The notes: generated by a model not told the origin, from the sequence alone. A DNA stretch of 47,921 nucleotides from Roseomonas sp. KE2513 (GCF_016107305.1 NZ_RCVR01000037.1:1-47921), one strand, 5' to 3'; numbered from the stretch's first letter, positions 8,597 through 18,729 are shown. A program made the numbers and translations.

Positions 8597-9562
8597 CTAC
8601 TGCCGCTCGATGCCGGCGCGCGCCACGACCTCCGTCCAGCGCGCCACCTCCGCCGAGACGAAGCGGCGCATCCCCTCGGGCGAGGTCGGGCTTACCTGGG
8701 TGCCCAGCCCCTCCAGGCGCTCGCGCACCGCTGGCTGGACGAGGGCCGTGCGCAATTCGCCGTTCAGGCGCTCCACCACGGCCGCTGGGGTGCGCGCCGG
8801 TGCGGCGAGGCCGACCCAGGACACCACCTCGAAACCCGGCACGGCCGCGGCGACCGGCGGCACCTCTGGCAGCGCTGGCCAAGCCGCCGCGCTGGTGATG
8901 CCGAGCGCGCGCAGCTTGTCCGCCGCGATCGCCGCCCCGGTGACGGTAACGGAATCCACCATCACGTCGATGCGGCCCGAGAGCAGGTCCGTCAGCGGCT
9001 GGGTGCCGCCGCGATAGGGCACGTGGGTGAGCCGGATGCCCGCCATCTGGGCCAGCAGCTCACCCGTGAGGTGCTGGGTGGAGCCCACGCCGACCGAGCT
9101 GAAGGTGAGGCCGCCGGGATCGCGCCGCGCAGCGGCGATCAGCTCGGCCAGGCTGCGGATCGGCCCATCGGCACGTGTCGCGACCACGAAGGGAAAGATC
9201 GAGACGAGCGAGACGAAGGCGAAGTCCTCGACCGGGTCGAAGCGCAGGCTGCGGTACATGGCGGCCGAGACGGCGTGGCCGCCCGTCAGCAGGATGAGGG
9301 TATGCCCGTCCGGCGCTGCGCGCGCGGCGTACTCGCTGGCGATGTTGCCGCCCGCGCCGGTCCGCGCCTCGACCACCACGGGCCGGCCGAGCGCCTCGGA
9401 GAGCGGCGCGGCGATCACGCGGGCTATGACATCGGCATTCCCGCCCGCGCCGAAGCCGTGGACGAGGGTGATGGGGCGGTCGGGCCAGGACTGTGCCCCC
9501 GCCGTCCGCGTCAGCCCCGCGAGGAAGGGGGCCGCGATAAGCCCGCGCCGGATGTTCTGCAT
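8597..9562 (-). CDS. Bug/TctC-family tricarboxylate-transporter-type substrate-binding protein
   Basis: 321 residues from ATG 9562, with GGAGGGGAAGG upstream. It has a signal peptide ending near AGAQSWPDRP, then the Bug-family landmarks: PITLVHGFGAGGNADVIAR, the VVVEARTGAGGNIAS loop, LTFSSVGVGSTQHL and HVPYRGGTQPLTDLLSGRID. Such periplasmic proteins bind small carboxylates or other metabolites. Membrane partners TctA/TctB are not in this window, so it may share a distant permease or act in sensing. The ligand is unknown. Confidence 0.9.
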   Translation of the reverse strand: MQNIRRGLIAAPFLAGLTRTAGAQSWPDRPITLVHGFGAGGNADVIARVIAAPLSEALGRPVVVEARTGAGGNIASEYAARAAPDGHTLILLTGGHAVSAAMYRSLRFDPVEDFAFVSLVSIFPFVVATRADGPIRSLAELIAAARRDPGGLTFSSVGVGSTQHLTGELLAQMAGIRLTHVPYRGGTQPLTDLLSGRIDVMVDSVTVTGAAIAADKLRALGITSAAAWPALPEVPPVAAAVPGFEVVSWVGLAAPARTPAAVVERLNGELRTALVQPAVRERLEGLGTQVSPTSPEGMRRFVSAEVARWTEVVARAGIERQ

Positions 9563-9865
9563 CGACCTTCCCCTCCCTGACCCGCCCTTCTTGTCCGGGC
9601 GGTGGCGCGCCGACGCTCCTGACTGATCGGACGCGGCAGCCCGTGCGAGGGCTCGGCGCTGAGCGTGGCAACCCTTGCGGCAGCATGGTCTCCGCTTACG
9701 AGGCCCGACAAGCCCCCTGGGCCAGCGCCTCCTGCGCCTGCGGGCAGGATCGCTGCCGGCGTACTCGCCTGGCAAGGCTCAGAGAGGATGAGGGCGAGAG
9801 TCGGCGGGAAATGTGCTCGCCACGTGTTCAAGCCACGCACGGATGACCTCTCTGCAAGCAGCGGA
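9563..9865. other. 303-base stretch without a recognised gene
   Basis: It lies between the start of the Bug gene and the TrpD2 remnant. Open frames here are GC-driven and show no family character. It probably holds the Bug-gene promoter; no clear operator or hairpin was seen. Confidence 0.4.
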
Positions 9866-10252
9866 ATGGAGCCTTTCATCAACCCGGCCGACGCGCCCGC
9901 CGGCGTGGATGGCGTCTTCCACCCGCCCTATATCGCCGCGCATCTGGCGGTGACGCAGCGCATGGCCCGGCCCCGCCTCCTCGTCGTGAAGGGCGGCGGG
10001 GGAGAGGCGGAGCGCAGCCCCGCCAAACCGGTGGCCGCGCACCTGATGACCGGTGCGGCGGTCGAGGTGCTCACCCTGCCCGCGCTGTCCGACACCCGGT
10101 CCACGGCGGCCGACTTCGCGGGGGTGTGGCAGGGCAGCGTCCGCGGCGCCCATGCCGAGGGCACGATCATCGGCACGATCGCGCTCGGCCTCCTGGCGAT
10201 GGGCACCGCCGGAGGTGTCGAGCTGGCCGATGCCGAGGCGGAAAGGATCTGA
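9866..10252 (+). pseudogene. C-terminal fragment of a TrpD2/YbiB-type glycosyl-transferase family gene
   Basis: About 128 codons resembling only the last part of the anthranilate-phosphoribosyltransferase-like YbiB/TrpD2 family. Landmarks are NPADAPAGVDGVFHPPYI, RLLVVKGGGGEAERSPAKP and AEGTIIGTIALGLLAMG. A full protein is about 320 residues. The N-terminal helical domain, the GTGGD-type phosphate loop and the first part of the catalytic domain are not found upstream in any frame. It is therefore a truncated remnant, although the remaining frame is still open to its stop. It lies next to the broken sensor-kinase gene, so 7.4-10.3 kb looks like a decaying region. Confidence 0.65.
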
Positions 10253-10449
10253 AGGGAAAGGTTCGGTTGACGCGCGGCCCGAAGGCTTCGGACGCGTACC
10301 GAGATGACGGTGCGGCTTGCGCTGGCCTGCTTCATGCACAAGCTCGGCCAATCGCCTCATGCGGCCGATCCTCCCTTGGCAAAACCACGCTCCGCCATGG
10401 GGCAGCATTTGCCAAGCACGGAAACGGACGGTTAATTGGGGCAAAGAGA

Positions 10450-11424
10450 ATGGGGCTCGGCTCTATGATGCTGCGGAACAAGCTGGCGGGAATGATCCTT
10501 CTCGCCACTCTCCTGGTCACGGCGGCCTCCGCCAGCGCCCAGACAAAAGTGGTTATCGGCGCGGCATCGGCGAGCGAGATGGCGGCGCCGATCTATGTCG
10601 CCATCGACCAGGGCTATTTCCGTGAGGCCGGGCTTGAGGCCGAGCTGGTTGATTTCCGCGGCGGCGCCCCCGCGATCCAGGCGCTTGTCGGCGGCGGCAT
10701 CAACGTCTGCGTCTGCGCGGTGGACCATGTGGTGCGCCTGCGCAGCCGCCGGCAGGACGTGGCCGTCGCCGTGGAGCTGGACACACGCCACTCCTACGCG
10801 CTGGTCAGCCGCACGGGCACGAGCTACGCCTCCGTCGCCGACCTGCGCGGCAAGCGTATCGGCATCACCTCGCCGAGCAGCCTCACGGACAACACGCTGC
10901 GCTGGGCGCTCGCCAAGGCAGGCCTCAACCCGGATCGTGACGTCGAGATCGTGGGCGCCGGGGGTGGTGCGAGCATGAAGGCCGCGATCGACAGCGGTCG
11001 CGTGGAGGCCGGCATGGTCATCAACGCGGACCTGCTGCACATGCAGACAGGGAGCAATAACGGCTACCGGATCGTGCAGGATTTCCGAGGGATCCCCTAC
11101 CCTTCCCTCGCGCTGCTGACGCGGGAATCCTGGTTCTCTCAGCAGCCGGATGCCGCGCGCGGCTTCGTGCGAGCCGTGCTGCGCGGGATCAGTGCCATCC
11201 GCGCGGACCGCGCCGTGGCCCTGGCCGGCCTGCGGCGGCAGTTCCCCGACTACAGCGAGGCGGAGATCGACGCCCTCGCGGCCGATGTGCAGGCACGGCT
11301 GGCGCCGGAGGGCCGGGTGGAGGAGGCGGGCTACCAGACGCTGCTTGAGATGCTGCTGCCGGCCGAGCCCGGCCTGCGCCGCATCCCCTTCGCCGAGATC
11401 TCCATCCCCCCGGTCCGGGACTGA
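10450..11424 (+). CDS. ABC transporter substrate-binding protein (NMT1/THI5-SsuA type)
   Basis: 324 residues from ATG 10450; ATGs at 10465 and 10468 are alternatives and no strong ribosome site decides. It has a signal peptide (LAGMILLATLLVTAASASA), then the NMT1/SsuA fold: YVAIDQGYFREAGLEAEL, GGAPAIQALVGGGINV and SVADLRGKRIGI. It is the first gene of an eight-gene run with nearly every stop overlapping the next start. This family binds sulfonates, nitrate, taurine, thiamine precursors and aromatic or heterocyclic compounds. The downstream oxidoreductases suggest the ligand is then oxidised inside the cell, but the ligand is unknown. Confidence 0.85.
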   Translation: MGLGSMMLRNKLAGMILLATLLVTAASASAQTKVVIGAASASEMAAPIYVAIDQGYFREAGLEAELVDFRGGAPAIQALVGGGINVCVCAVDHVVRLRSRRQDVAVAVELDTRHSYALVSRTGTSYASVADLRGKRIGITSPSSLTDNTLRWALAKAGLNPDRDVEIVGAGGGASMKAAIDSGRVEAGMVINADLLHMQTGSNNGYRIVQDFRGIPYPSLALLTRESWFSQQPDAARGFVRAVLRGISAIRADRAVALAGLRRQFPDYSEAEIDALAADVQARLAPEGRVEEAGYQTLLEMLLPAEPGLRRIPFAEISIPPVRD

Positions 11425-11425
11425 G

Positions 11426-12243
11426 ATGCCCGCCGCGATCGAAGAGGCACCCGCGCTGGCGCCGGCGGGTGCGGCGGCCCCGCGCGGCGGCATGCCGGGC
11501 TGGCTGACCATCACCCTGCAGCGGATCCTGCTGGTGGGCGTCGTGCTCGCCGCGTGGCAGGTTGCGACCGACCACTTCATCGATCCCTTCTGGATCAGCC
11601 AGCCCTCCGAAATCGCCCTCCGGCTCTGGACGATGGCGGCCAGCGGCGACCTTCTCTTCCACGCGACGGCCACAGCCTGGCAGGCGCTGCTCGGGCTGCT
11701 GCTCGGGCTCGTCGTCGGCGTGGTGGCGGGCGTGCTCTACGCGGCCTTCCCGCGCGGGGCGCAGGTCGCCGATCCGCTGGTGATGGGCCTCTACAGCGTG
11801 CCGCGCGTGGCCTTCGCGCCGCTCTTCATCATCTGGTTCGGTATCGGCCTCTTCTCGAAGGTGATGATGGCCTTCTCCATGGTCGTCTTCGTCTATCTCC
11901 TCAACACGGCCCAGGGACTGCGCGAGGTGGACCGGGACCTGCTGGACGCGATGCGCAGCATGCGGGCGCGGCCGCTCTGGCTGCTCTGGCACGTGCGCCT
12001 GCCGGCCATCCTGCCCTGGATCTTCGGCGCCACGCGGATCGGCCTCGGCCTCGCGCTCGTTGGCTCGGTGCTGGGCGAGCTGCTGGGGGCCAATCGCGGC
12101 CTCGGCTGGTATGTGGAACGTTCGGGCGGACGGCTGGACACGACGGGCGTGATGGCGGGCCTCGTCGCGCTGATGGTCATCGCCGTTGTCGGCAACGAGA
12201 TCGTGCGGCTTATCGAGCGCTTGGCCCTGCGCGGGGCGACGCG

Positions 12244-12247
<4 letters not shown>
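11426..12247 (+). CDS. ABC transporter permease (SsuC/BPD type)
   Basis: 273 residues, starting one base after the preceding stop. It has an N-terminal helix (ILLVGVVLAAWQVATDHF), several further helices and the coupling-loop region typical of SsuC/TauC permeases (LLDAMRSMRARPLWLLWHVRLPAILPWI, written here only in part: EAA-like loop then LPAILPWIF). It probably forms a homodimer in the inner membrane with the ATPase encoded by the next gene, whose ATG overlaps this stop (ATGA at 12244-12247). Confidence 0.88.
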
Positions 12248-13015
<768 letters not shown>

Positions 13016-13023
<8 letters not shown>

Positions 13024-14734
13024 AGCGATGCCGGGCGTGCGCGGACAGGGCGCGGCGGGACATATCGAGACGGACGTGCTGGTGATCGGCGCGGGCGGCG
13101 CCGGGCTCTACGCCGCCATCGAGGCCGCGCGCTCCGGCGCCCGCGCGCTGGTCATCGACCGCTCCCTCATCGGCCGCGGCGGCGCGACGGTGATGGCGCA
13201 GATGACCGTCGCCGCGGCCATCGGCACGGAGCAGCCGGATGACTGGCAGCACCACTGGCGCGACACGCTGACCGCCGGCCGCGGCCTCTGCGACGCCCGC
13301 CTCGCGCGGCTGCTCTGCGAGGACGGCGTCGAGGTCATCCGCGAGATGGACCGCTGGAAGGTCGGCTGGGCGCGCCACGCCGATGGCCGGATCCGCCAGG
13401 CCTTCGCCCCAGGGCACGACCGCCCGCGCTGCGTCTACGTGGACTTCCTGAGCACCGGCCCCGCCGTCTCGCGCACCCTGCGCACCCAGGCGCAGCGGCA
13501 GGAGGGCGTCCACCGGATGGGCGAGATGCTCGTCACGGACCTCGTCGTCTCGGACGGCGCGGTGCAGGGCGTCGTCGCGCTCGATCTCGCCCATGGCGTG
13601 CCCGTCACCATTGCGGCGGGCGCCACCATCATCGCGACGGGCGGGCTGACGCGGCTGTACCGGCGTAACAGCGCCTCCGCCAACATGGCAGGCGACGGCT
13701 ACGCGCTCGCGCTCCGCGCCGGCGCCGCGCTGATCGACATGGAATTCGTCCAGTTCTTCCCCATCGGCCATCTCGCGCCGCGCATGGTGGGGATGGACCC
13801 GATCATGTGGGATCCTTTCCGCTACAAGCTCGGCGGGCGCCTGCTGAACGGCGCGCGCGAGGAGTTCGTGGACCGCTACGGCAGCACGGACTCTGGGAAA
13901 TACGTGACCACGCGCGACCTCGCGACCTATGCCATCACAAAGGAGGTCGCGGCCGGTCGCGGCTCGCCGGCCGGCGGCGCCTGGCTGAGCTTCGAGCACG
14001 TGCCCGAGGCGACCTTGCGCGAGAATTTCGGGCCGGTGATCGACCGCCTCGCCGCCAACGGCATCGATCTGACGAAGACCGCCATCGAGGTGGCGCCGAT
14101 CGCGCACTACCACATGGGCGGCATCCGCGTGGACACGAGCATGTCCACGGGCCTTCCCGGCCTCTACGCCGCCGGCGAGGCCGTGGGCGGTGCGAACGGG
14201 GCCAACCGCCTCTCCGGCAACGCCATCACGGAGGCACTTGCCTTCGGCCGCGTCGCGGGGCGGGAGGCGGCGCGCTTCGCCAAGGGCGGCATCGCCTGGG
14301 ATGCCGCGAAGGCGGCCGATGGCGTGGCGCTGGCGCGGGCCGCCGGCCCCACACGGCCCGGCTGGAACCCGGCGGCGGGTTTCGCCCGGCTGCAGGACAT
14401 TATGTCGGACCTTGTCGGCCCCTTCCGGACCGAAGCCGGCCTGGTGGAGGCCGCGTCACGGCTGCGCGCGCTGGCCGCGGAGCTGGGCGAGGTTCCGCCC
14501 GGCCCGCCCTTGCCGCATGACCTCGCGCGCGCGGACTGGTTCGACCTGCGCGCGGCCCTGCTGGTCGCCGAGACCGTCATCCTCTCCGCCACCGAGCGGC
14601 GCGAGAGCCGCGGCGCGCATCAGCGCGAGGACTATCCGGGCCTGGACCCGGCATGGGAGACGAACCAGGTGCTGACACTGGACGGCGGCGCGCTGCGTCT
14701 CGAGCAGCGCGCGGTGGTGAAGGAGGCGGCATGA
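13016..14734 (+). CDS. FAD-binding fumarate reductase/succinate dehydrogenase-like flavoprotein
   Basis: 572 residues from ATG 13016, overlapping the end of the ATPase gene by eight bases. The dinucleotide loop GAGGAG is at residues 25-30, with GRGGATVMAQ at about 53-62. HYHMGGIRVD and the C-terminal FAD motif GLYAAGEAVGGANGANRLSGNA are typical of the SdhA/FrdA/NadB superfamily. The position of the covalent FAD histidine of SdhA is occupied by GGATV, so flavin is probably bound non-covalently. No SdhC/D membrane anchors follow. The adjacent [2Fe-2S] protein is its likely electron partner. The substrate is unknown; an enoate or dicarboxylate-like double-bond oxidation or reduction is the family-based guess. 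Confidence 0.85.
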
Positions 14735-15087
14735 GCGTCGCGCTTCTCGATATCCGGCGCGGCGGCCCGGGCGAGGCGCCGCGGCGCCAGCGCTACGAGG
14801 TGCCCTTCGAGCCCGGCCGCTCCGTGCTGGACGGGCTGCGCTGGATCCGCGAGCACGAGGATCCGTCGCTCGCCATGCGCTATGCCTGCCTGAACGCGAA
14901 CGCGTGCAAGGAGTGCATGATGCTGCTCGACGGCGCCGTGGTCTATGCCTGCACGGCGCGGCTGGAGGAGCGCGAGATGCGGCTCGACCCCCTGCCCAAC
15001 AAGCCGCTGCTACGCGACCTCGCGACCGCCATCGCCCCCCCGGACGAGCGGCCGCCGGAGCCTGCGCAGCCCGCCCCCGCCCCGTGA
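14731..15087 (+). CDS. Stand-alone [2Fe-2S] protein, SdhB N-domain-like
   Basis: 118 residues; the ATG overlaps the flavoprotein stop (ATGA, 14731-14734). Residues 20-80 resemble the plant-ferredoxin domain of SdhB/FrdB: YEVPFEPGRSVLDGLRWI, then Cys53-x5-Cys59-x2-Cys62-x11-Cys74. Canonical SdhB has C-x4-C-x2-C-x11-C, so there is one extra residue in the first loop. The second SdhB domain, carrying [4Fe-4S] and [3Fe-4S] clusters, is absent; after the cluster there is only a proline-rich tail. It is therefore a one-cluster electron carrier, presumably shuttling electrons for the upstream flavoprotein. Confidence 0.75.
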   Translation: MSVALLDIRRGGPGEAPRRQRYEVPFEPGRSVLDGLRWIREHEDPSLAMRYACLNANACKECMMLLDGAVVYACTARLEEREMRLDPLPNKPLLRDLATAIAPPDERPPEPAQPAPAP

Positions 15088-17420
15088 CGGCGGCCGAGGC
15101 GCCGGCCTGGCTCGGGCGCCGCGTTCCGCGCATCGAGGACGCGGCGCTGCTGCGCGGGCGCGGGCAATTCGTGGGCGACATCGTGCGGCCGGGCATGCTG
15201 CACGCCCGCTTCGTCCGCAGCCCCGTCGCGCACGGGCGCTTGCACAGCCTCGACGCCGTGGCGGCACGGCGCGCGCCCGGCGTGCGCGGCGTGTTCACGG
15301 CCGAGGAGCTGCGCCCGCACCTGACCTCCCTCGACCTCGCCGTCGCCATGCCGGCCGGGGCGATCCGGCATGTCGTGAACCCCCGCGTGCTGGCGGCCGA
15401 CGAGGTCTGCTACGCCGGCGAGGCCGTCGCGCTGGTGGTGGCCGACACGCCGCACGAGGCCGAGGACGCGGCGGCGCTCGTCCAACTCGACATCGAAGCC
15501 CTGCCGCCCGTGCTCGATCCCGGCGCCGCGCTGGAACCCGGCGCGCCTCGGGCGCGGCTCGGCTGCGCCGACAACCTGCTGGCCCGCTTCACCGTCGCCT
15601 ATGGCGAGGTCGCACCCGCCTTCGAGGCGGCGCCGCACGTCTTCCGGGACCGCTTCCGCCTGCACAAGGGCGGCGGCCACTCGGTGGAGACGCGCGGCGT
15701 CCTGGCCGAGCACGACCGCGTGGACGACATGCTGACCGTCTGGTCCTCCGCGCAGATGCCGCACCGGAACAAGGGCGTGATCTGCGCGGCCCTCGGCCGG
15801 GCGGAGGACCGGGTGCGGGTGGTGGCGCCCGATGTGGGCGGCGGCTTCGGCCCGAAATTCGTCTGCTACCCCGAGGACGTCGCCGTGCCGCTCGCCGCGC
15901 TGCTGCTCGGCCGCCCCGTGCGATGGATCGAGGACCGGCGCGAGAACTTCGCCGCCACCACGGCGGAGCGCGACCAGCTCTGGGATGTGGAGGTCGCCGC
16001 GGATGCACAGGGGCGGCTGTTCGGCCTGCGCGGCCGGCTGCTGCACGACCACGGGGCCGACACGCCCTACGGGATCGCCCTGCCGCAGAACTCGGCCACG
16101 AACCTGCTCGGCCCCTATGTGCTGCCGGCCTATCGGCTGGAGATATCCGTCGCGCTGACGAACAAGGTGGCGGCGACGCCGACGCGCGGCGCAGGTCGGC
16201 CGCAGGGCACCTTCGTGATGGAGCGGATGCTCGACCGCATCGCCGATGAGCTGGGGCTCGGGCGCGACGAGGTGCGGCGCCGCAATCTCATCCCGCCCTC
16301 CGCCATGCCCTATCGCACGCCGCTGACGACGCGGGACGGCGCGGCCATGATCTACGACAGCGGCGACTATCCCGCCTGCATGGCGGACGCGCTGCGCCTG
16401 GCGGGCTACGAGGATTTCCGTGCCCGGCAGCGCGACGCGCGCGAGGCGGGCCGGCACATTGGCATCGGCCTCTCCAACTACGTGGAGGGAACCAGCCGCG
16501 GGCCCTTCGAGACGGCGGCGATCAGCATCGGACCTTCCGGGCAGGTGGTGCTTTCCACCGGGGCCTCGGCGCAGGGGCAGGGAACGGCGACGGTGCTCGC
16601 GCAGGTCTGCGCGGGGGTGCTGGACATGGACCCCGCCCGGATCACCGTCCGCACAGGCGACACGGCGGCGATCGCGCAGGGCCTGGGCGCCTTCGCCAGC
16701 CGGCAGGGACCGGTGGCCGGTGCCGCCGTGCTGCAGGCCGCGCGGCTTGTGCGGGAGAAGGCGCTGCTCGCGGCCTCTCACCTGCTGGAAGCCGCGCCGG
16801 AGGACCTGGAGCTCGTCAACGGAGCCGTGCGGATCCGCGGCATCCCGGCGGACCGGCTCTCGCTGGGGCAGGTCGCGCAGGTGCTGCAGGGCATGCCGGG
16901 CTTTCCGCTGCCGCCGGGCCTCTCGCCGGGCCTGTCCTCCTCCGTCGCCTGGCAGCCGGAGGCGCTGAGCTATGCCAACGGCACCCATGTAGCCGAGGTG
17001 ATGGTGGACCCCGAGACCGGGGGGATCACCCTTCTCCGCTACCTCGTGGTGCATGACAGCGGCCGTCTGCTGAACCCCTCGCTTGCAGAGGGGCAGATCC
17101 TCGGCGGCGTCGTGCACGGGATCGGCCACGCCTTGTTGGAGGAGACGCTTTTCGACGCGCAGGGTGTGCCGGCCACGCTCGGCTACCCCGCCTATCGCTT
17201 GCCCTCGGCGCCGATTCTGCCGCGGATCGAGATCCACCATCGCGAAACGCCGACGCCGTTGAATCCGCTGGGCGCCAAGGGCGTCGGCGAGGGCGGCACG
17301 ATCCCTGCGGCCGCCGCGATCGTGGCGGCTGTCGAGGACGCGCTGCGCCCCGCGCGCATCCGCATCACGCAGCTGCCGGTCACGCCCCGGCGGCTGCGCG
17401 CGCTGCTGGCCGCCGCATGA
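15084..17420 (+). CDS. Molybdenum hydroxylase large subunit (xanthine dehydrogenase/CoxL superfamily)
   Basis: 778 residues from GTG 15084 (GTGA overlap with the previous stop). The N-terminus LGRRVPRIEDAALLRGRGQFVGD is the classic aldehyde-oxidase large-subunit opening. Molybdopterin and active-site landmarks are GGGFGPK (252-258), TRGAGRPQG around Arg368, and GVGEGGT with the catalytic Glu736. The CSFR active-site loop of true CO dehydrogenase is absent. RGAGR resembles the 'form II' AYRGAGR motif, so CO oxidation is unlikely. The expected reaction is water-derived hydroxylation of an aldehyde, N-heterocycle or similar compound. It works with the FAD and [2Fe-2S] subunits encoded next. Confidence 0.9.
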   Translation: MTAAEAPAWLGRRVPRIEDAALLRGRGQFVGDIVRPGMLHARFVRSPVAHGRLHSLDAVAARRAPGVRGVFTAEELRPHLTSLDLAVAMPAGAIRHVVNPRVLAADEVCYAGEAVALVVADTPHEAEDAAALVQLDIEALPPVLDPGAALEPGAPRARLGCADNLLARFTVAYGEVAPAFEAAPHVFRDRFRLHKGGGHSVETRGVLAEHDRVDDMLTVWSSAQMPHRNKGVICAALGRAEDRVRVVAPDVGGGFGPKFVCYPEDVAVPLAALLLGRPVRWIEDRRENFAATTAERDQLWDVEVAADAQGRLFGLRGRLLHDHGADTPYGIALPQNSATNLLGPYVLPAYRLEISVALTNKVAATPTRGAGRPQGTFVMERMLDRIADELGLGRDEVRRRNLIPPSAMPYRTPLTTRDGAAMIYDSGDYPACMADALRLAGYEDFRARQRDAREAGRHIGIGLSNYVEGTSRGPFETAAISIGPSGQVVLSTGASAQGQGTATVLAQVCAGVLDMDPARITVRTGDTAAIAQGLGAFASRQGPVAGAAVLQAARLVREKALLAASHLLEAAPEDLELVNGAVRIRGIPADRLSLGQVAQVLQGMPGFPLPPGLSPGLSSSVAWQPEALSYANGTHVAEVMVDPETGGITLLRYLVVHDSGRLLNPSLAEGQILGGVVHGIGHALLEETLFDAQGVPATLGYPAYRLPSAPILPRIEIHHRETPTPLNPLGAKGVGEGGTIPAAAAIVAAVEDALRPARIRITQLPVTPRRLRALLAAA

Positions 17421-18247
17421 AGCCGGCCGCCTTCCGCTACCACGCGCCGCGAAGCCTGCCGGAGGCCTTGGCGGTGCTGGAGCGCCATCCGGAGGCGAGG
17501 CCGCTCGCGGGCGGGCAGTCGCTGATGCCACAGCTGAACGCGCGTCAGGTCACGGCGCCGCACCTGCTCGACCTGAACCGCCTGGACGGGCTCGACGGGA
17601 TCGAGGAGGCGGAGGGGTGCATCCGCATCGGCGCCATGGCGCGGCAGGCCGCGCTGCTCCGCTCGCCCCTGCTGCGGCGGCACCTGCCGATCCTCGTCGA
17701 GGCGGCGGCGCTCGTGGGGCATATCGCGACGCGCAACCGGGGCACGCTCGGCGGAAGCCTCTGCCAGCTTGATCCCTGGGCCGAGCTGCCGCTAGTCGCG
17801 GCGCTGCTGGATGCGGAATTGGAACTGGCGGCGCCCTCGGGCACGCGGCGCCTCGCCTTCCGGCATTTCGCGCAAGGCGCTGGGCGGAACGCGCTCTGGC
17901 CGGGCGAGCTGCTGACGCAGGCGCGGTTTCCCATCCCGGCGCCGGGCGCGCGGCAGGCCTTCGTTGAGATCGCCGACCGGCCCAACGATCCCGCAGAGGC
18001 CGCCGCAGCGGTCTCTCTCCGGCTGGGTGCGGGCGGAGAGGTAGTGTCCGCCGCCCTCGCGGTCTGCGGGCCCTTTCCCGTGGCCAGGCGGCTGCCAGAG
18101 GGGGAGACGATGCTCCTGGGGTGGCGGCCCGGCCCCGATCCCCGCCCGCTGGTCTCCGCCATGCCGCTTCCCGACGTGGCGGACGATGACCGCGCGGCGA
18201 TGGTCCGTGTTGCCCTGCGGCGCGCGCTGGAAAGGGCGATGGCTTGA
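17417..18247 (+). CDS. Molybdenum hydroxylase FAD subunit (CoxM-like)
   Basis: 276 residues; ATGA overlap with the large-subunit stop. FAD-binding motifs are AGGQSLMP (31-38) and GTLGGSL followed by CQLDPWAELP (109-125), both standard for the CoxM/xanthine dehydrogenase medium subunit. It transfers electrons from the iron-sulfur subunit to the acceptor. The C-terminal domain (CODH_FAD_C-like, FVEIADRPNDPAEAAAAVSL) is present, and the length is normal for the family. Confidence 0.9.
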   Translation: MKPAAFRYHAPRSLPEALAVLERHPEARPLAGGQSLMPQLNARQVTAPHLLDLNRLDGLDGIEEAEGCIRIGAMARQAALLRSPLLRRHLPILVEAAALVGHIATRNRGTLGGSLCQLDPWAELPLVAALLDAELELAAPSGTRRLAFRHFAQGAGRNALWPGELLTQARFPIPAPGARQAFVEIADRPNDPAEAAAAVSLRLGAGGEVVSAALAVCGPFPVARRLPEGETMLLGWRPGPDPRPLVSAMPLPDVADDDRAAMVRVALRRALERAMA

Positions 18248-18729
18248 GCGAGGAACGCTTCCCGATCTCGGTAACGGTCAACGGCGAACCGCATCGGCTG
18301 GACGTGCCGGCGCGGCTGAGCCTGGCGGACCTGCTGCGCGAGGGGCTGCGGCTCACTGGCACGCATCTCGGCTGCGAGCACGGGGCCTGCGGCGCCTGCA
18401 CGGTGCTGGTGGACGGCGCCTCCGCCCGCGCCTGCCTCATGCTGGCCGTGCAGGCGGACGGGCGAAGCATCACGACGGTGGAGGGGCTGGAACGCGCCGG
18501 CCGGCTGCACCCGCTCCAGCAGGCGCTCGCCGACCATCACGGGCTGCAATGCGGCTTCTGCACGCCGGGCGTGCTGATGACGCTGGTGGAGCTGCTCGAC
18601 GCCTCGCCCTCCCCGAGCGAAGCGGAGATCCGCATGGCGCTGGCCGGGCATCACTGCCGCTGCACGGGCTACCAGGGCATGGTCGAGGCGGCGTTGTCGC
18701 TGTCGGGCGGCGCAGGAACGGATAGATGA
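18244..18729 (+). CDS. Molybdenum hydroxylase [2Fe-2S] subunit (CoxS-like)
   Basis: 161 residues from a TTG start at 18244 that overlaps the previous stop (TTGA). Both clusters are complete: ferredoxin-type C44-x4-C49-x2-C52-x11-C64, and the four-helix type CGFC (103-106) with CRC (138-140). It completes a heterotrimeric molybdenum hydroxylase with the two preceding genes and is the last gene of the coupled operon. About 100 bases downstream a strong hairpin (18833-18859) could terminate the transcript. Confidence 0.92.
   Translation: MSEERFPISVTVNGEPHRLDVPARLSLADLLREGLRLTGTHLGCEHGACGACTVLVDGASARACLMLAVQADGRSITTVEGLERAGRLHPLQQALADHHGLQCGFCTPGVLMTLVELLDASPSPSEAEIRMALAGHHCRCTGYQGMVEAALSLSGGAGTDR

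Noticed and set aside
14943-17531. Very long open frame on the minus strand opposite the molybdenum-hydroxylase genes
   Set aside because: High GC keeps antisense frames open. The translation is low-complexity (His/Arg/Gly-rich) without family motifs, and the plus strand carries clear conserved genes.
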